Below are positions 46,317 to 58,576 of a DNA stretch of 64,000 nt, in pieces. Below the pieces are notes generated by a model. That model was not told where the DNA came from and searched no databases. It was given only the letters and a program-made list of their open reading frames with translations. This DNA comes from Blasia pusilla (lineage: Eukaryota > Marchantiophyta > Marchantiopsida > Blasiales). Numbering within the stretch: position 1 is the first letter of the stretch; each line of letters starts with the position of its first letter. The stretch spans positions 28,272,001 through 28,336,000 of the forward strand of contig CM114272.1 of assembly GCA_050084515.1 (NCBI GenBank), given 5' to 3'. The position numbers and the translations under genes were made by a program.

Positions 46317-48342
46317 AATTACAAATCGTCGTTCCTTTTGCGCACTAGAGTTCTAACAGGAAGCTTTTCCAACAGCATTGGGGATTGTACTCGTTCTATT
46401 CAATCTACTTGGAAGGAACCCCTAATTTCGTTCTGTTTTATTCAGTGTGCTCCGAGAAAAATAGAAGAAGCAATTTCCGATTGCCACCGTGAAGTGAACG
46501 CTATGTCCTTCGGGCTCTTGTGAATCGATTGAATCTGCCGAGAACTCGTCAAGAGTCCCCTATTCTGCGAGCAAGACAGAGGTTTCTCCCGTGTTTCAAC
46601 ATCCACTTTATTATAATAACAAACCTCAAAAGAGAAGACAGAAGGTTTTTTTTTTTTTTTTTTACTAAGAACGTTTTTTTTTCACACTCGTGAAGTCTTA
46701 GTATCTCTCTCGCACTCACATTCACATAGAACTAACTTTCAATGATCCCAGTATTTGCAAAGGTCAGTACAGTTAAGGCGCCCTTCTCCCCGCCGACTAG
46801 TTTCGTCATTTGTCGATCCTCATTGCAGTCTTCCCAGCGAGGTTTCGGAGCTCTACCACATCATGGCTATGTCGATCGGCAGGAGAGTCTTTTCACCTTC
46901 CATGTGCTGTGCGTCTCCTATGTTTTGAATGTAGTATGTGGATCAACTATCCATCCTTTCAGACCGAAACAGGAACATTTCTGGAAGACAGGTTTCCACA
47001 CTTGAGACTGAACGTTCCAGTTCTCTTCCTCCGCTTGCGGTTGGAGCACAGCTGCATTTCGAAGCGAAGTTGGTGTCCTCCATCTATTTTTCTTTCTGTC
47101 CCACCGATCGCATAGCTGTTTAATACGTTGAGGTCAACACAACGACCATCAATCCATTGCGTCTAGCTTGTAGGCGGCGGCAACGAGAACAAGAACCAAG
47201 CACGATAATCGCTAACCAGAAGGGGAGGGTAGAAGACATGTAAACCTAAACCTCCCAACATCATAGGTACGTAAATAGCACTATCCTGAAGTCTAGATTC
47301 ACTTTCGTCCTCACTACTACAGTCCTCTTTGAAATGTACTTGAAACTGAGGTTGTGTGTCATACTTGCGAATTCAGTCTCGAAGGAATGGGACATACTCT
47401 CACACTTCACCTCTTTAGGCATCGATCTTTGCCTCCAGTTCTCCGAGCCAATTCTGGGAGTGTTGTTCTTCTCCAAGGGAGGACTCCATATAATCTGAAC
47501 CCACTATGGAAAACTACCGGAAAACCTTTCTACTGGCCAGACCTTCTTTACTTATGCCAATATCTCGTTCAAGAAGTATTTCTCATCGCCTTCTGAACTG
47601 TAATAATTTCAAGAAAACGGCGGTATTATTACAACCGTGTCTTAGTGAGGTAAGTAAGGTTATGCAACTCTTTCAAAATTTTCTTTTTCCCTTTTTCCTT
47701 CATGAATCTCATGCATTCGAACGTGTGAGAACGGAAATCTGAGGATTTCAGTCGATCGACTTCTTTCTCTCTTATAGGCTGAGGCTGCTGCGGAGACCGA
47801 TTTTCTATGTCCTATTACAAAATGAATGGTTCCAGAGACTAGATTTGAAAAGAAGTAATCACAAGAAGTAACGTGGTTCATTTCCCAGAGGAGCTAAATC
47901 CGAAGCAGATATGTTTTGAGACTTTACTAACTTCAAAATATGTACAAATGAGAGTGCTTCTCATTCCCTCACCCACGTCTACTCTTTACCAAGCAACGGG
48001 CACCATGAAGCTCACGTATGAATCGGAGAGAGATATTATCATAACCTCAGTCATTACCAAAAATTGGAAGCGTCATTCCAGTCTGTGAAGCTCTCGCTAG
48101 ATTCTGTCGTAGACACCGATCTTTGCTCGATAGAGCCACAATTGAATCCAATTTCGTCAGATCGCCAATCCCACCTTCTCTTCTGTCGTAATCTGCCTAC
48201 TCTCGCAAAGTCCTGTTGACCAATTCCTCTCCTCGGCACCTTTCCCCTTACTCCTGGTGGCATGCGACGGGAAGAATCCCGAGCGATGTCCCCCGGAAGC
48301 AGTTCTTGAGGACACGGAGACGGATGCAACTGGTATAGTCTA

Positions 48343-48385
<43 letters not shown>

Positions 48386-50988
48386 AGAAAGATGTTGTAC
48401 ATTCAAACGTGGATTGAGACAATGCACTCGCGATAAAGAAGGCAGAAATTTCGTATCTCGGAAGAGAGGCATTTATTTATTGTCAGGCGGAACAGAGTCC
48501 GTTGGAGCCGAGAGAGATGAGCCGAAGTTCATATCACTAGTTTGATGGGAACATGAGAGAAATTACCATAAGCGGCGGCTTTGAAGGAAGGCACAGTAGA
48601 GCATATCCACCGCAATTGTGGCATTCGAAATGACAAATCCTGACAACTGAGGAGAAAGAGGAGCAGAACTTCGGACTCAAGCGAATCCTGATGAAACCCA
48701 CCTGTCCCACCTGTCTCACCTGTGGGAGAGAGCAGAACAAAAGCTGTATGCAACAAGTGCGAGAGATGCAGACAGAAACAGAAAAAGGGACCTTTTTCGA
48801 CATAGAGAAAGAGTGGGAGCGTGAGTTAGGAGAAAATCACATACATTCTTGCTGCACTTCTGTACCGCAAATGCCACCCGGAAAGATAACTAGGAGCAGC
48901 GGCATGTTACAGATTCCATGGGAGGGGCATGGCCGGAGATTACCACAAGGAGCACATTTGGAGGAAAAAAAAACTCAAGTGTACGCTCTTTCTATTTCCT
49001 TATCAAGTATGCCCAAGGGCCAACTCCTCCATTTTATGTTTGGACTAGTAATAGATTGTTTTAACTACAACTTGCCCAAGCGAATGAGATTTTTAGGTTG
49101 GCTCAATGCATCGAAGATGTCCCTTAGCTGGTACGTATGTATGGCACATATTATTTCCGATGTTGAATAGGCGATTCCTACTTTTTATTCCCCTGTCGTG
49201 TCCCCAAGCGTGTCATGTCGGAAGAGCGTCTCCTAGCACTCAGACGACCTCGAGAGCTTTTCTTTGTCACTAGTTAATCCCATCGGTTTTGTACCGTTGC
49301 AGGAAGAGCGGGGATCTCATCTCTCTTTAGTGTGGGGGGAAGGAAAAATCTTAAATCGAAAATACTCGCACAACGAAACGGAGAGACAGGATCAATTTGA
49401 ACCCATTCCGAAACAGATCTCGATGCATGAATAGGCGGATGCTCACACCTGAAAGATCCGAGTTTACGGGCGAGTCTCCAGCTGACTTCTGTACGTTGTA
49501 GGAACTACGTACAAAGTTGTGAGCGAGAAATGGCTTTCTTTAAACTCTGCCTTAGAAATTGTGAGTCGATTCACCATCCAGAATTACCGCGGAGCCATCC
49601 CTTGGATCCACGGAGATGTGCAGAACTAGAGTGATCATGATCAACAAAAAACACGAGACGTCAGACAGACTCGGACTAGTCGAAAACTAATCAGTACACG
49701 ACGTAGTAGCTGGCACAACACTATCATCATCACAGCCTGGTTTCATCGACTTAGATCGTGCCTCGTTGCAGCCGGCCAACTTCCAACGTCTAGCTGGACG
49801 TGGGCGATAGCCGGATCCTCGCTCAAACCTCAACCCAGTCATATCTGTCATCTCTCAAACTGCGAGTGACTGAGACAGCATATATTTACCGAAGCGACTC
49901 GCAGTACTCCAGAACTGCACTACGTCGTGCAAATAGGAGGAATGATCTCGCTACCGGGTTGACACACTGTGTGTGTCGCACACCCTCTTTGGTTCCCTTA
50001 CGGTACGTACGTGGGACAGACGACGCGTTTCCTTGAAGAGGAGTCGACCTAAATTATCAGGAACCTGAAGTAAGCCAAACCACTAGCTAGTTATTATTAC
50101 TGAATTCCGATCATGGTATTCCCTTGCCCATTTGAAATGCGCAACCACCTTCAACTCAAATTGTATCGTCGTCGCTCAGGAGTGCCATCTAGATCTATAA
50201 ATACCACCAAGCGTAATATTAGGCTAACGCACCCAACTTCGATGACCGTAACGGCCCTCGATCATGCCGCCAACATTGGTGAAAGGAGTCTTACCTGGAA
50301 AAGGCACAAGCACGACTCGCACTGTGAACAACAATGCCCATGGAAGAACAGCATCTCGATCGGTGAATTCCAGAGCCATGAATTCGAATCATGCTGGAGG
50401 TAAGGATTTTCCATACGTATATAGGATTCTATGGGAGTAAAAGGCTGCGATTGGCACTTCTCCATAAATAGACCAGTCGAAGACACTCACAATAATTACC
50501 TAAGTTTCGGAAGTGGAAGATTTATGTGACAATGCGAGCTTCCACAAACACCAATATCCAATTACCATTCGCTGAAGTCTCTCCCGTGGAAAAGAAACTC
50601 TTTTCACTAACAGAACTCGTCAGGATCTGAAACTGAAGGCATACCTGTAATGCGGGAATGATGTCCATGAGCGTTGCCCCACTTAACCTCGACGATAAAT
50701 GAACATTCCTTCGTTCCCCTGTTGTCTATAGCGTGGTAGAGGAGCCGATATAAAGACTCCAGGTAACTAGCACAACGGGAATTCGGCGCGATGAACGAAA
50801 TATGCAAGAATAGATCTATTTATTTCATCGTATTTATTTACACTTGTACAAATGGTACGTATCCGCTTCACAATATCGAACTCTGATGTGGGAGAAATCC
50901 ATTTTGGTATCCCCCAATTGATCCACGATCAAAATTAATCACAGGCTCGACTTGTTAGTCATCTCCGTATGGTGGTTTAACATAGCTG
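46317..50988. other. No recognisable gene; (GA)n at 48353-48381
   Basis: Short open frames only, without domains. Contains a poly-T run at about 46649-46664 and a (GA)14 tract at 48353-48381. Minus-strand AATAAA-type signals near 50820-50840 could serve the kinase fragment downstream. Confidence 0.45.
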
Positions 50989-52236
50989 TCATCGGAAGCT
51001 AGCTTCGAAATCACATACTCCATTACGCGTCCTCAAATCATCCAACAAAGAACTCTTCAAATTCTTCGACGGACCTAAAAGTTTGGAAACTTCGACCTTC
51101 ACCGACGGATGGTCAAGGACACGCTCCAGTTTTTCTACGTGCTTCATGAAGTTGTTAATACTCCCTGGTTGGGGATTTTCGATTGTCGCATTCCAGTGTT
51201 TCGACAGACGTTGGATTTCTGCAGTCACTCCCTTCCTCAAGATACTCCGCAATTCGGTAGCTACGGTGGCCATTGTCTGCTTTGAATCCACCCTCATAGA
51301 ACAGCACTTGACAGCTAGAAATATTACTTCCTTGAATGCCTCCATACAAGCACTCCCCGCCGCGTTCAGATATGGATCGAGAATATCATCCAAACGGTTA
51401 GATTCTCTTTTCATCTGCCACAAGTCAGGAAATAATTCCGATGAAACTTCGCTAACCCAAGCTTTCTTGCCTGAAACAAGTTCCATGAGAAGTACACCAT
51501 AACTGTACACATCGGTCCTATTCGTCATCTGACCTACTTTGCGTTTCTGAGCATCCAAAAACTTTCGAGAGTTCTTTATATCATTGCTCCCTGGTACCTC
51601 CTTAGTCACATCATCTTCAATTCCATATCCTCCCAGTTTAGCTCGACAGTCATGGTCCAACAGGATGTTGTACGATTTCACATCTCGGTGGCAAATAGGT
51701 GTTTGACTGTAGTTGCTGGAGTGTAGATGCCTAATGGCATCAGCAACGTCAATAGCTATTGTTAGACGAGTTCCCCAGTAAAGTTCTTCTCCTGTCTTTC
51801 TAAGAAGATGCTGCTCCAGCGTGCCGTTTGGCACCAAATCGTACAATAGGAGCGGGACTCTTTCTGAGAATGAGAAGCCCAGCAATTTCAACACATTTGG
51901 ATGGCTAAATGCCAGAACGTCATGGCTGAGTCGAGCTTCTTTGATAACGTCCAGCAGCGAATCTGCGGTCACGTTCTTGTTGAACTTCCTCACCGAGAAG
52001 GTTTGCTTATCAGACAGAGAACCATGATAAACCTTTCCAAATTTGTCTTCTCCAAGGCAATTACTCTGTGAGAAGTAATTTGTACCCTTTGATATCTCCC
52101 TGGCCGTATACCAAACAATTTGGTTCTTCTTTCGGTCATTGCGATACCACTGCAGAAACCAACTGCTATCTGCAATGTAGCAGAGACAAGAAATTTTCAG
52201 CTTACGTATTACGTCCACAATCTGGAGAGAATACAC
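50989..52236 (-). CDS. Receptor-like kinase domain, probable pseudokinase (partial)
   Basis: One long exon of a plant receptor-like or wall-associated kinase, about 415 codons. Order: juxtamembrane 'WYTAREISKGTNYFSQSNCLG' (residues 42-62), glycine loop 'LGEDKFGKVYHG', lysine in 'SVRKF' (84), 'SHPNVLKLLGF', 'HRDVKSYNILLD' (183-194), and 'DVYSYGVLLMELVSGKKA'. The DFG Asp is Gly (the block reads AKLGGYG, 199-205). The APE-equivalent block reads FLDAQ instead of LDPEY. Both changes argue against phosphotransfer. The first codon of the open stretch is GTG and no ATG occurs before the kinase core. The true N-terminus must therefore come from upstream exons (acceptor candidates 'cattgcag' and 'tttctgcag' near 52150-52180), or the gene is a fragment. 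Extracellular and membrane parts were not found. Confidence 0.8.
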   Translation of the reverse strand: MYSLQIVDVIRKLKISCLCYIADSSWFLQWYRNDRKKNQIVWYTAREISKGTNYFSQSNCLGEDKFGKVYHGSLSDKQTFSVRKFNKNVTADSLLDVIKEARLSHDVLAFSHPNVLKLLGFSFSERVPLLLYDLVPNGTLEQHLLRKTGEELYWGTRLTIAIDVADAIRHLHSSNYSQTPICHRDVKSYNILLDHDCRAKLGGYGIEDDVTKEVPGSNDIKNSRKFLDAQKRKVGQMTNRTDVYSYGVLLMELVSGKKAWVSEVSSELFPDLWQMKRESNRLDDILDPYLNAAGSACMEAFKEVIFLAVKCCSMRVDSKQTMATVATELRSILRKGVTAEIQRLSKHWNATIENPQPGSINNFMKHVEKLERVLDHPSVKVEVSKLLGPSKNLKSSLLDDLRTRNGVCDFEASFR

Positions 52237-52395
52237 TACTAGAAAATTTTAATCGAAGGCTTTCCGGCCACATCAAAGTGGAAAGTAAACACTGGACACA
52301 CGATTCAAGACAAGCTGCTTATACTGCCTATAGCCGGAAATTTTCGTTTCTACCCTAATGAGCACAAAATATTCTTCAAGTCTGCATCCTTAAAA

Positions 52396-52920
52396 TTACG
52401 TTCCTTGGTCCACAGTCCACATAACAGTAGAGCATCTTTTTGGGCGAACCTTCAGTCGGTAACTCTCCTCCTCTGGTAGTGAGTGAAAGAAGAACTCACC
52501 TACGTATGGTACATATCGATCGAAAAAACCCTTAAGGAAGTCTACCCAAGTGCCGATGCGAGGGAACTCTTGAGCGTATCTGCCAGCCTTGTTCTTCAAG
52601 TGCATCCAGACATACAGCAATGCTCGTTCATCAGACAAGCCTTCTTGATTGGCCCACTGACAGTACAGGCGCAGCCAATCGAGAGACTCGCGCCAGGTTT
52701 GGTTGCCATCGAAGGACGGCAGTACAGTATCATCTGCGGTCTCTCTCGGGAAGATCAACGATTCAATTGGCTTCTCATCTTCCTCAAGAATGCGCCAGAC
52801 GTCATCGTTCAAAACCAGTCGCTTCATCACAGAAACAGCAGGAGTCTTCGATGTATCGGTTTTCATCAGAGTTTCAGGTTTGAACGAGCTATGGCCTTCA
52901 AGTTGACTCAAGCGAGTCAT
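52396..52920 (-). CDS. Gag-like protein ORF, 174 aa
   Basis: ATG-started, uninterrupted. Residues ~68-155 resemble the retrotransposon gag fold: 'FDGNQTWRESLDWLRLYCQW', 'LLYVWMHLKNKAGRYA' and 'TWVDFLKGFFDRYVP', the last matching the W..F...F..RY signature. No zinc knuckle, protease or RT follows, and I see no LTRs beside it. It lies 160 bases upstream of the kinase exon on the same strand. It could be a gag remnant that happens to be open, or a gag-derived host gene. Family placement is by pattern only. Confidence 0.45.
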   Translation of the reverse strand: MTRLSQLEGHSSFKPETLMKTDTSKTPAVSVMKRLVLNDDVWRILEEDEKPIESLIFPRETADDTVLPSFDGNQTWRESLDWLRLYCQWANQEGLSDERALLYVWMHLKNKAGRYAQEFPRIGTWVDFLKGFFDRYVPYVGEFFFHSLPEEESYRLKVRPKRCSTVMWTVDQGT

Positions 52921-55900
52921 CAGCTCAAGACGCTACGATAAACCTACAGGAAGCTATTTCGGGACTTGCAAGCACAATCAAACCGAAACTGAGGAGCGAG
53001 GAATCTGAGTCAAGCTTGAGGTTGAAGATATATTATCAGAAGGAGAAACCAAGCTTCCGGGCTACACGCACCCAAAGTTGAACAGACAGAGAGAGTTGTG
53101 CATGACATACAAAGGAGCTGGACTACAACAAAATGGTCTGAAGAGTCCAGACCAGTCGAGGTATTAGAAGGGCAGGACGAGGGCAGAGTATCAGGAAGAC
53201 CGGACGCCTGGAAATTCCATGGTCCCTTCATGAGCTATGCGTTGCATGAAAGTATTCACGGAGATCGTGCGAGCACTAATTTTAGCATTGCAGGATCCGA
53301 ATAATATGTATTGGAGCTGCTGAGAATGCATTTTTGGGACCTTCACTGCAGATCGTGCAGGAAATTCTTTATCTTTTATCAATTCATGGAGGGAGCACAG
53401 TGAGTTCCACGCTGCCTTGAGGTAGTATTCGTGGCCACAGCTATGTACTGAACTGATATAAGCTGGCAAACAGCTATTGTTAAAAACACACTCCAATTAA
53501 AGTACTCATTAGCTCCAAGCGTCTCCTGATAAAACTCTTTTAGTGACACCGTTAACTTTCTCATGCCTTCACGACGATTCTTTGTTCCCCACGTCGTGGC
53601 CAAAGGCCAAACCCGATTGACATGAAGTAGACAGACAGACTAAGCAGGGGCCTAATCGTGAGAGGCGCACTTTCGGGAGGGTCGCACCAAAGTTCCAATG
53701 GAAGTAACAAGCATGAATGTAGGATCTGGTCTACCACAATACACTAGATAATGGAACAGGAGAGTTAAATCAGTTTGGTTCTCCAGTTCAGACTCCAGAC
53801 TTAGTATAGATTTGCACCTTTCACATCTAGACAACCAAAGACAAAGCGAGATCTGTTCACTTACGGCGGGAAAAATGACTGATCTAAGCCTTGATCCACA
53901 TCGAAGATTCGTCCGAAGCCGATCGATACGGCGTCCAACATTGCAGAGGATTTTCTGCAACTGTCAAGGCCGCTGTCAAAACTTCACAGAAGCACATTTC
54001 GGTGGATCCACAGACTTGACGTGGTTTCATACAAACCTCCCAATTTTCTCTCTCCTGTGCTCCTCAGCCAATGACTGCTTGTCCAGAGGTCCACAAAATT
54101 ACGACCGACCTAACACGAACGCTTATGATGCATTCGCTCTATATATATATTTCTTTCTTTAAAATCATGAACTCCCCATACTTTCAGAGAATATCGATTA
54201 TTAATACAGTATGTAGTAATAATCGACAGAACATCTATGTACTAATACAGTATGTACTCATTCTGCAATAATCTTCAGAATATGTTGCTTTTTCAATTTC
54301 CATCATCCGTTGCCCTTCTTACGTTTTCGCGGAAAAACTTAACCAAGCGAGCTTTATTTCAATTTAAAGGAAGAACTGAGCTCGTCAACAAATTCCTCAT
54401 TTTATTACAGAGGAAATATATTTAGCATGATATATTGAGTTGTGAGGGGACGTCCACAGAATGTTTGACTGAATATTTTAAAAATAGTGCGGGATTGAGG
54501 TCTGCTACATGCACACACGGGATTTCCAATAATCGAAGATTTTGTCGCTTTGAGTCTTAAAAAGAAACAGACGAGTCACGAAAAGAAGTTTGAAGAAAGC
54601 CAATGTATGATCCTACAGGAGAAGAATGTTCAATACATTTTCTTAACTTGTGATAGATTTTTAGAACCTGAACTGTCATCCGGAAATTCGAAGCCCAAAT
54701 AAAAATGATGCAGTCTAAGATAAATCCATTCCCTTCCAATTCCTGTAGACCTATTTCGCGAATAAATAATTGTATGTGATGGAATACGTTCTAAGATAAA
54801 TCCATTCCCAGGTTCTTCGCACGGCGATAAATAATTGAAGGGACAGAAGACATCTTCATCTAGTATCTTGCCCTTCACCTAGTATCTTGCTCCGAAACTT
54901 GTGGTGTCAATACAAGACTTAGCACTTCTCGTGGAATCCCGTCGGAGTCGCTTCTCTACGAACCCGGGCACCTGTATCTAAAGTCATATCCGTACAGTAC
55001 AGACATCTCCAGCCAGGATCGAGAAAGACAGTGACCTCGAGCTAGACGAGATGCACGCGCTCATCGGAAGAGTACACACGTCCAATAGCTGTTCAATACA
55101 GATTTACAATCTTCCTCATACAGCTCAAAGATCGTTCCCAAGACTTCACTTTATCTACTGTTGTTCTCAGTTACGGCCCACATGTCATTGAATTGTCACA
55201 GTTGCAGAAGAAAGAAAGCGAAGGGAGAAACAAAGGCTACTGGTAGAGGAACAGGAAATGACAGTGAACAGGAAATCAGAACTAACGCAAAATTGTTTGA
55301 CTTACGGTTAAAAAAATACTTTACGGTTAAATGGGATGTCTGTCATGGATCACCGCACGCAGAACGTCAGTTCATAAACTGTCTCTCACACGTACGCGGC
55401 GTCATGTCTACAGAGACTCTGTCCGTTTGTATTTGAAACCACTTATAAAACATTTCGATGAAAGTATAGGGACTCCAGTCTGAGCCACTCGGAACAGCCG
55501 TTGTCAAACCACGTTTCTCAAATCCTTCGCAATCCTTTCGAATCTCTTAGCAATTTCATGACGCATTTCGCTTGCTCTGCATGCCATGCGTGCTCAGTGA
55601 GAGGGACACAGATCCAACAGGTCAAGAAAGGTTGCGATGGATGGACCAATTCGCCCGTTGTGGCGTAGCCTTTGAATTCTGCTGACCGGTCTTTGCTCCT
55701 GCACACCAGGATCATGCTAGCTCCACTCCAAAAAGATACATTGGCTCGCGGAAAACGACCACCACGCGGCTTTGCAAACAGATGCAGAAAATTCGTAAAC
55801 AAAGTTGAACAGAACTTCCGACTTCCCTGAAGTTCTGAACGAGCGCGAGCACGCTATCCATGGATTCCATGCGCTCCTGACTAAGCGGCGCCGCGTGCAC

Positions 55901-57974
55901 TCGTCTAATCAAACGCCTCCGCGCGTCCTCTTCTGTTGTTAGCACTGGAATAACCTTCACGGAGGTTCGTTTCTAACATACGTCAACTCAGCTGGACGTC
56001 TTTCCTTTCATTCAGGACTTGCTTTTGTCCATATGTCTGCGAGGTCCGTCATCACACCGGATGGCATTTACCACACGCATCACCAGGTGGCCCTACTTAG
56101 TGATCGTGGCCAAGAACCACCGAGTCCCCAATAGCCTACTGCCACGCGTCTCGCTCAGCTGCTACACTAGTAATGTGGCTGTTGGATGCACCCGAATAAT
56201 ATTCAGCGTGTGGATAAATTATTAGGAAACGGTGTTTATTTTTTTCTACTAGATTTTCATTTTATGCAAAAAGAATTTTCTTCCACGCTAAATATATATA
56301 TATGAGTCATATGATATCTTACAAGGAATAATTAACAGACTCAAGTGCATGATAATAAGTCGCAAGTGCCTCGTCTCATATAGTAAGCAACGTAGTTTTG
56401 AATAAAATTTGGATGAAAAGAGCCAAGAAAAACTTCAGAGACCAAAGTTTTATAAAGAAATCCCTAAAGTCTGGACATGAAGAATCTATTGGGCTCCAAT
56501 TTTGGAAGCATACCCGAATTGGAACTTCCTTCATTTGCAAGCCTTGGAGAAGATTGTAATTTGTATAAGAAGGACTTTCCCTCCTCTTAAGCCCTCAACA
56601 AAAAATAACTTTTGATGGTGTAGTACCCTATGAAATCTAATCTAATTCATCAAAAAGTCATCCTAATATATCCTGTCCCAAATGATTTGCTATAATTATC
56701 CATCATTCAAAGATCTCTCTCCAAATCTAACTTTTTGCCATAAATCTTCTTGTTCAAGGTGTATATTCTAATCTGAATGTGATTGAAGAGTTTGGAAGTA
56801 GATTGGGGAATGTTTGGGAAATGAGACAATCTCTTTCCATAATTTTGAAAATGATAATATACTTCCAACAATGTATTATCAATTATGGAGGCATTGAGGA
56901 GAATAAGGAATTTTTTTTCCTTCAAGAGTATCGGTTGATCATGAAATAAGTGTAAAGGTAATTATATAAGTAGGTAGTATTCAAGAATAAAAATAGGTGA
57001 AGGTTATTTGGTTGCTCCAAGTCATTCATAGAAGAGAACTTCTATAAGTAAAATGAAAAAAATTACTCCATACTTTTGTAAATCAAGAAAATTTTGGGTT
57101 AGAAGCTTAGTAATAGCCAGTGAGTAACTGATGGAGTGAGAAAGTAGTAGACATCTTGGAAGCTTCCTGTAAGCAAAATAACACTTCACTATCATAATCA
57201 AGAAGTCCCAATTGAATAACAACTTCCTTAAAAGTTTCATATATTCTCCATGAATATAATATGAGGTTATATTTAGAATACAATCAATGACGTTCTCTCA
57301 CATCATAGCACTTATGTCGAGATGATGGAAGTATACTAGCATAGTCATTCCAGGATTTGCTCAACCCACAAATCTAGATAGAAAACTACATGCGCAAGGG
57401 ACATAATACAATGGCAAGGTAGCAAAAGATGACCATTTGCACTAAATTGACATAATATAAAGTCTCAAAAGTAATTTTCAATAAAACTAGTTTCCAATTG
57501 TATAACTCTTATTTCCCAATTTTCTCAAAGTGAAACTATGATTTAAAAGTCTCTAAAAGTTTCAAAAATAGTCTCAAAAGAAACTAAGTCTTCCAATAAT
57601 CTGAGTTATTTTTAATTAATTTTTTCTATAATCTTTTCAAAGGGTAATAAAGGAAAAGGAGGTGGATATTTTTGAGAATATTAAAAGGATTTTTTCCAAG
57701 GTTTCTTTTAATAATGCAATGTTAGTAACTTATGTTTGGTATCCCTTTCAAGTATACTTACTAAATTAGAATAAAATGACCAAGTGGTATTTAAATAAAT
57801 TCACTTTAAATCAAAATTTAGTCTATATTATGTTGTGTAAAACGAGATCTAGATTCTAAGTGGAAGCTTTTTTCTAAACTTTTCAATCTTACTAAATGTG
57901 CTTTTTTTTTTTAAAAATTATGGCCACGCTCACAAATAATACCCTAATTTTTCCATACCACATTCTTTTAAGCC
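52921..57974. other. No identified gene
   Basis: GC-moderate up to about 56200, then AT-rich. Candidate coding-like segments on the minus strand at 55518-55960 ('MESMDSVLALVQNFREVG', 'FWSGASMILVCRSKDRSAEF') lie in two frames without an ATG at the upstream end and match no family I know. Short direct repeats occur at 54714/54791 ('taagataaatccattccc') and near 54190-54250 ('taatacagtatgta'). Confidence 0.4.
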
Positions 57975-58337
57975 TCTAATGAATGCTTTCAACAATGTTT
58001 ATATTTCTTGTACTCTCTTTATATGTATGTGGATGGCCCTCAAGGCCTCTCCTCTTCCTTTATATACTTAGAGATAGGTATAATGAAGACAAATTATCTC
58101 TACCTATCTCATGCCACATGTCCTACTCTCATAGCATGAGAGGATCTCCTTTGGAGTCTAATGTCCACACCTCATCTTCCTCAACTTCATCCTTATCTTC
58201 CTTTTCACCAACCTATGGCCCCACTCTCATCTTTATCTCATGTATCTTGTCTTTTCTCTTTTTGGTTGATTCTTTCCGACTTATGCCCTTCATTTCATAG
58301 ATTCTAACTTAACTATGACTAACAAAGGATGGTTACA
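57975..58337 (-). repeat. 3' LTR of the chromovirus
   Basis: The right end is set by 'ggttaca' at 58331-58337, the same terminus as the 5' LTR. Homology to the 5' LTR is clear from 58034. Left of that the match fades, so the outer boundary (given as 57975) is approximate. Confidence 0.65.
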
Positions 58338-58350
58338 AACCTCCCCCCAT
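58338..58350 (-). other. Polypurine tract
   Basis: Minus strand ATGGGGGGAGGTT directly before the 3' LTR, just after the chromodomain stop codon. It primes plus-strand DNA synthesis in LTR elements. Confidence 0.8.
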
Positions 58351-58536
58351 TTACGACACAATGTCCTCGGTGTGAGAACTTTCAAACTCTTGCACTATTA
58401 ATGGTGCGTTCGCCAAGTTGGCTAAGGGTTCTCATGTGGCCTCAAATAGTGGATATCATTTCCATTGTACCAAATATTCAACTCCTTGGTGATGAGCTCC
58501 TAGAGTGTGTTTCTTCAAGATACGTTCCACTTCAAA
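58351..58536 (-). pseudogene. Chromodomain of the chromovirus
   Basis: Minus-strand translation reads 'FEVERILKKHTLGAHHQG', then 'VEYLVQWK', a stop, 'YPLFEAT', a stop, 'EPLANLANAPLIVQEFE'. This is a classic chromodomain. The two TGA stops replace the expected Gly and Trp, each one base away. Chromodomains tether integration complexes to methylated histones. The frame ends at TAA (58351-58353), adjoining the polypurine tract. Confidence 0.85.
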
Positions 58537-58576
58537 TTCTTCATGATCTCCGACTATTTGAGGTAGTGGTGGAGTG

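Noticed and set aside
55518-55960. Candidate two-frame gene on the minus strand
   Set aside because: The upstream frame begins at GTG with no ATG, the two frames need an unexplained join, and no family match; left as a note in the spacer entry.
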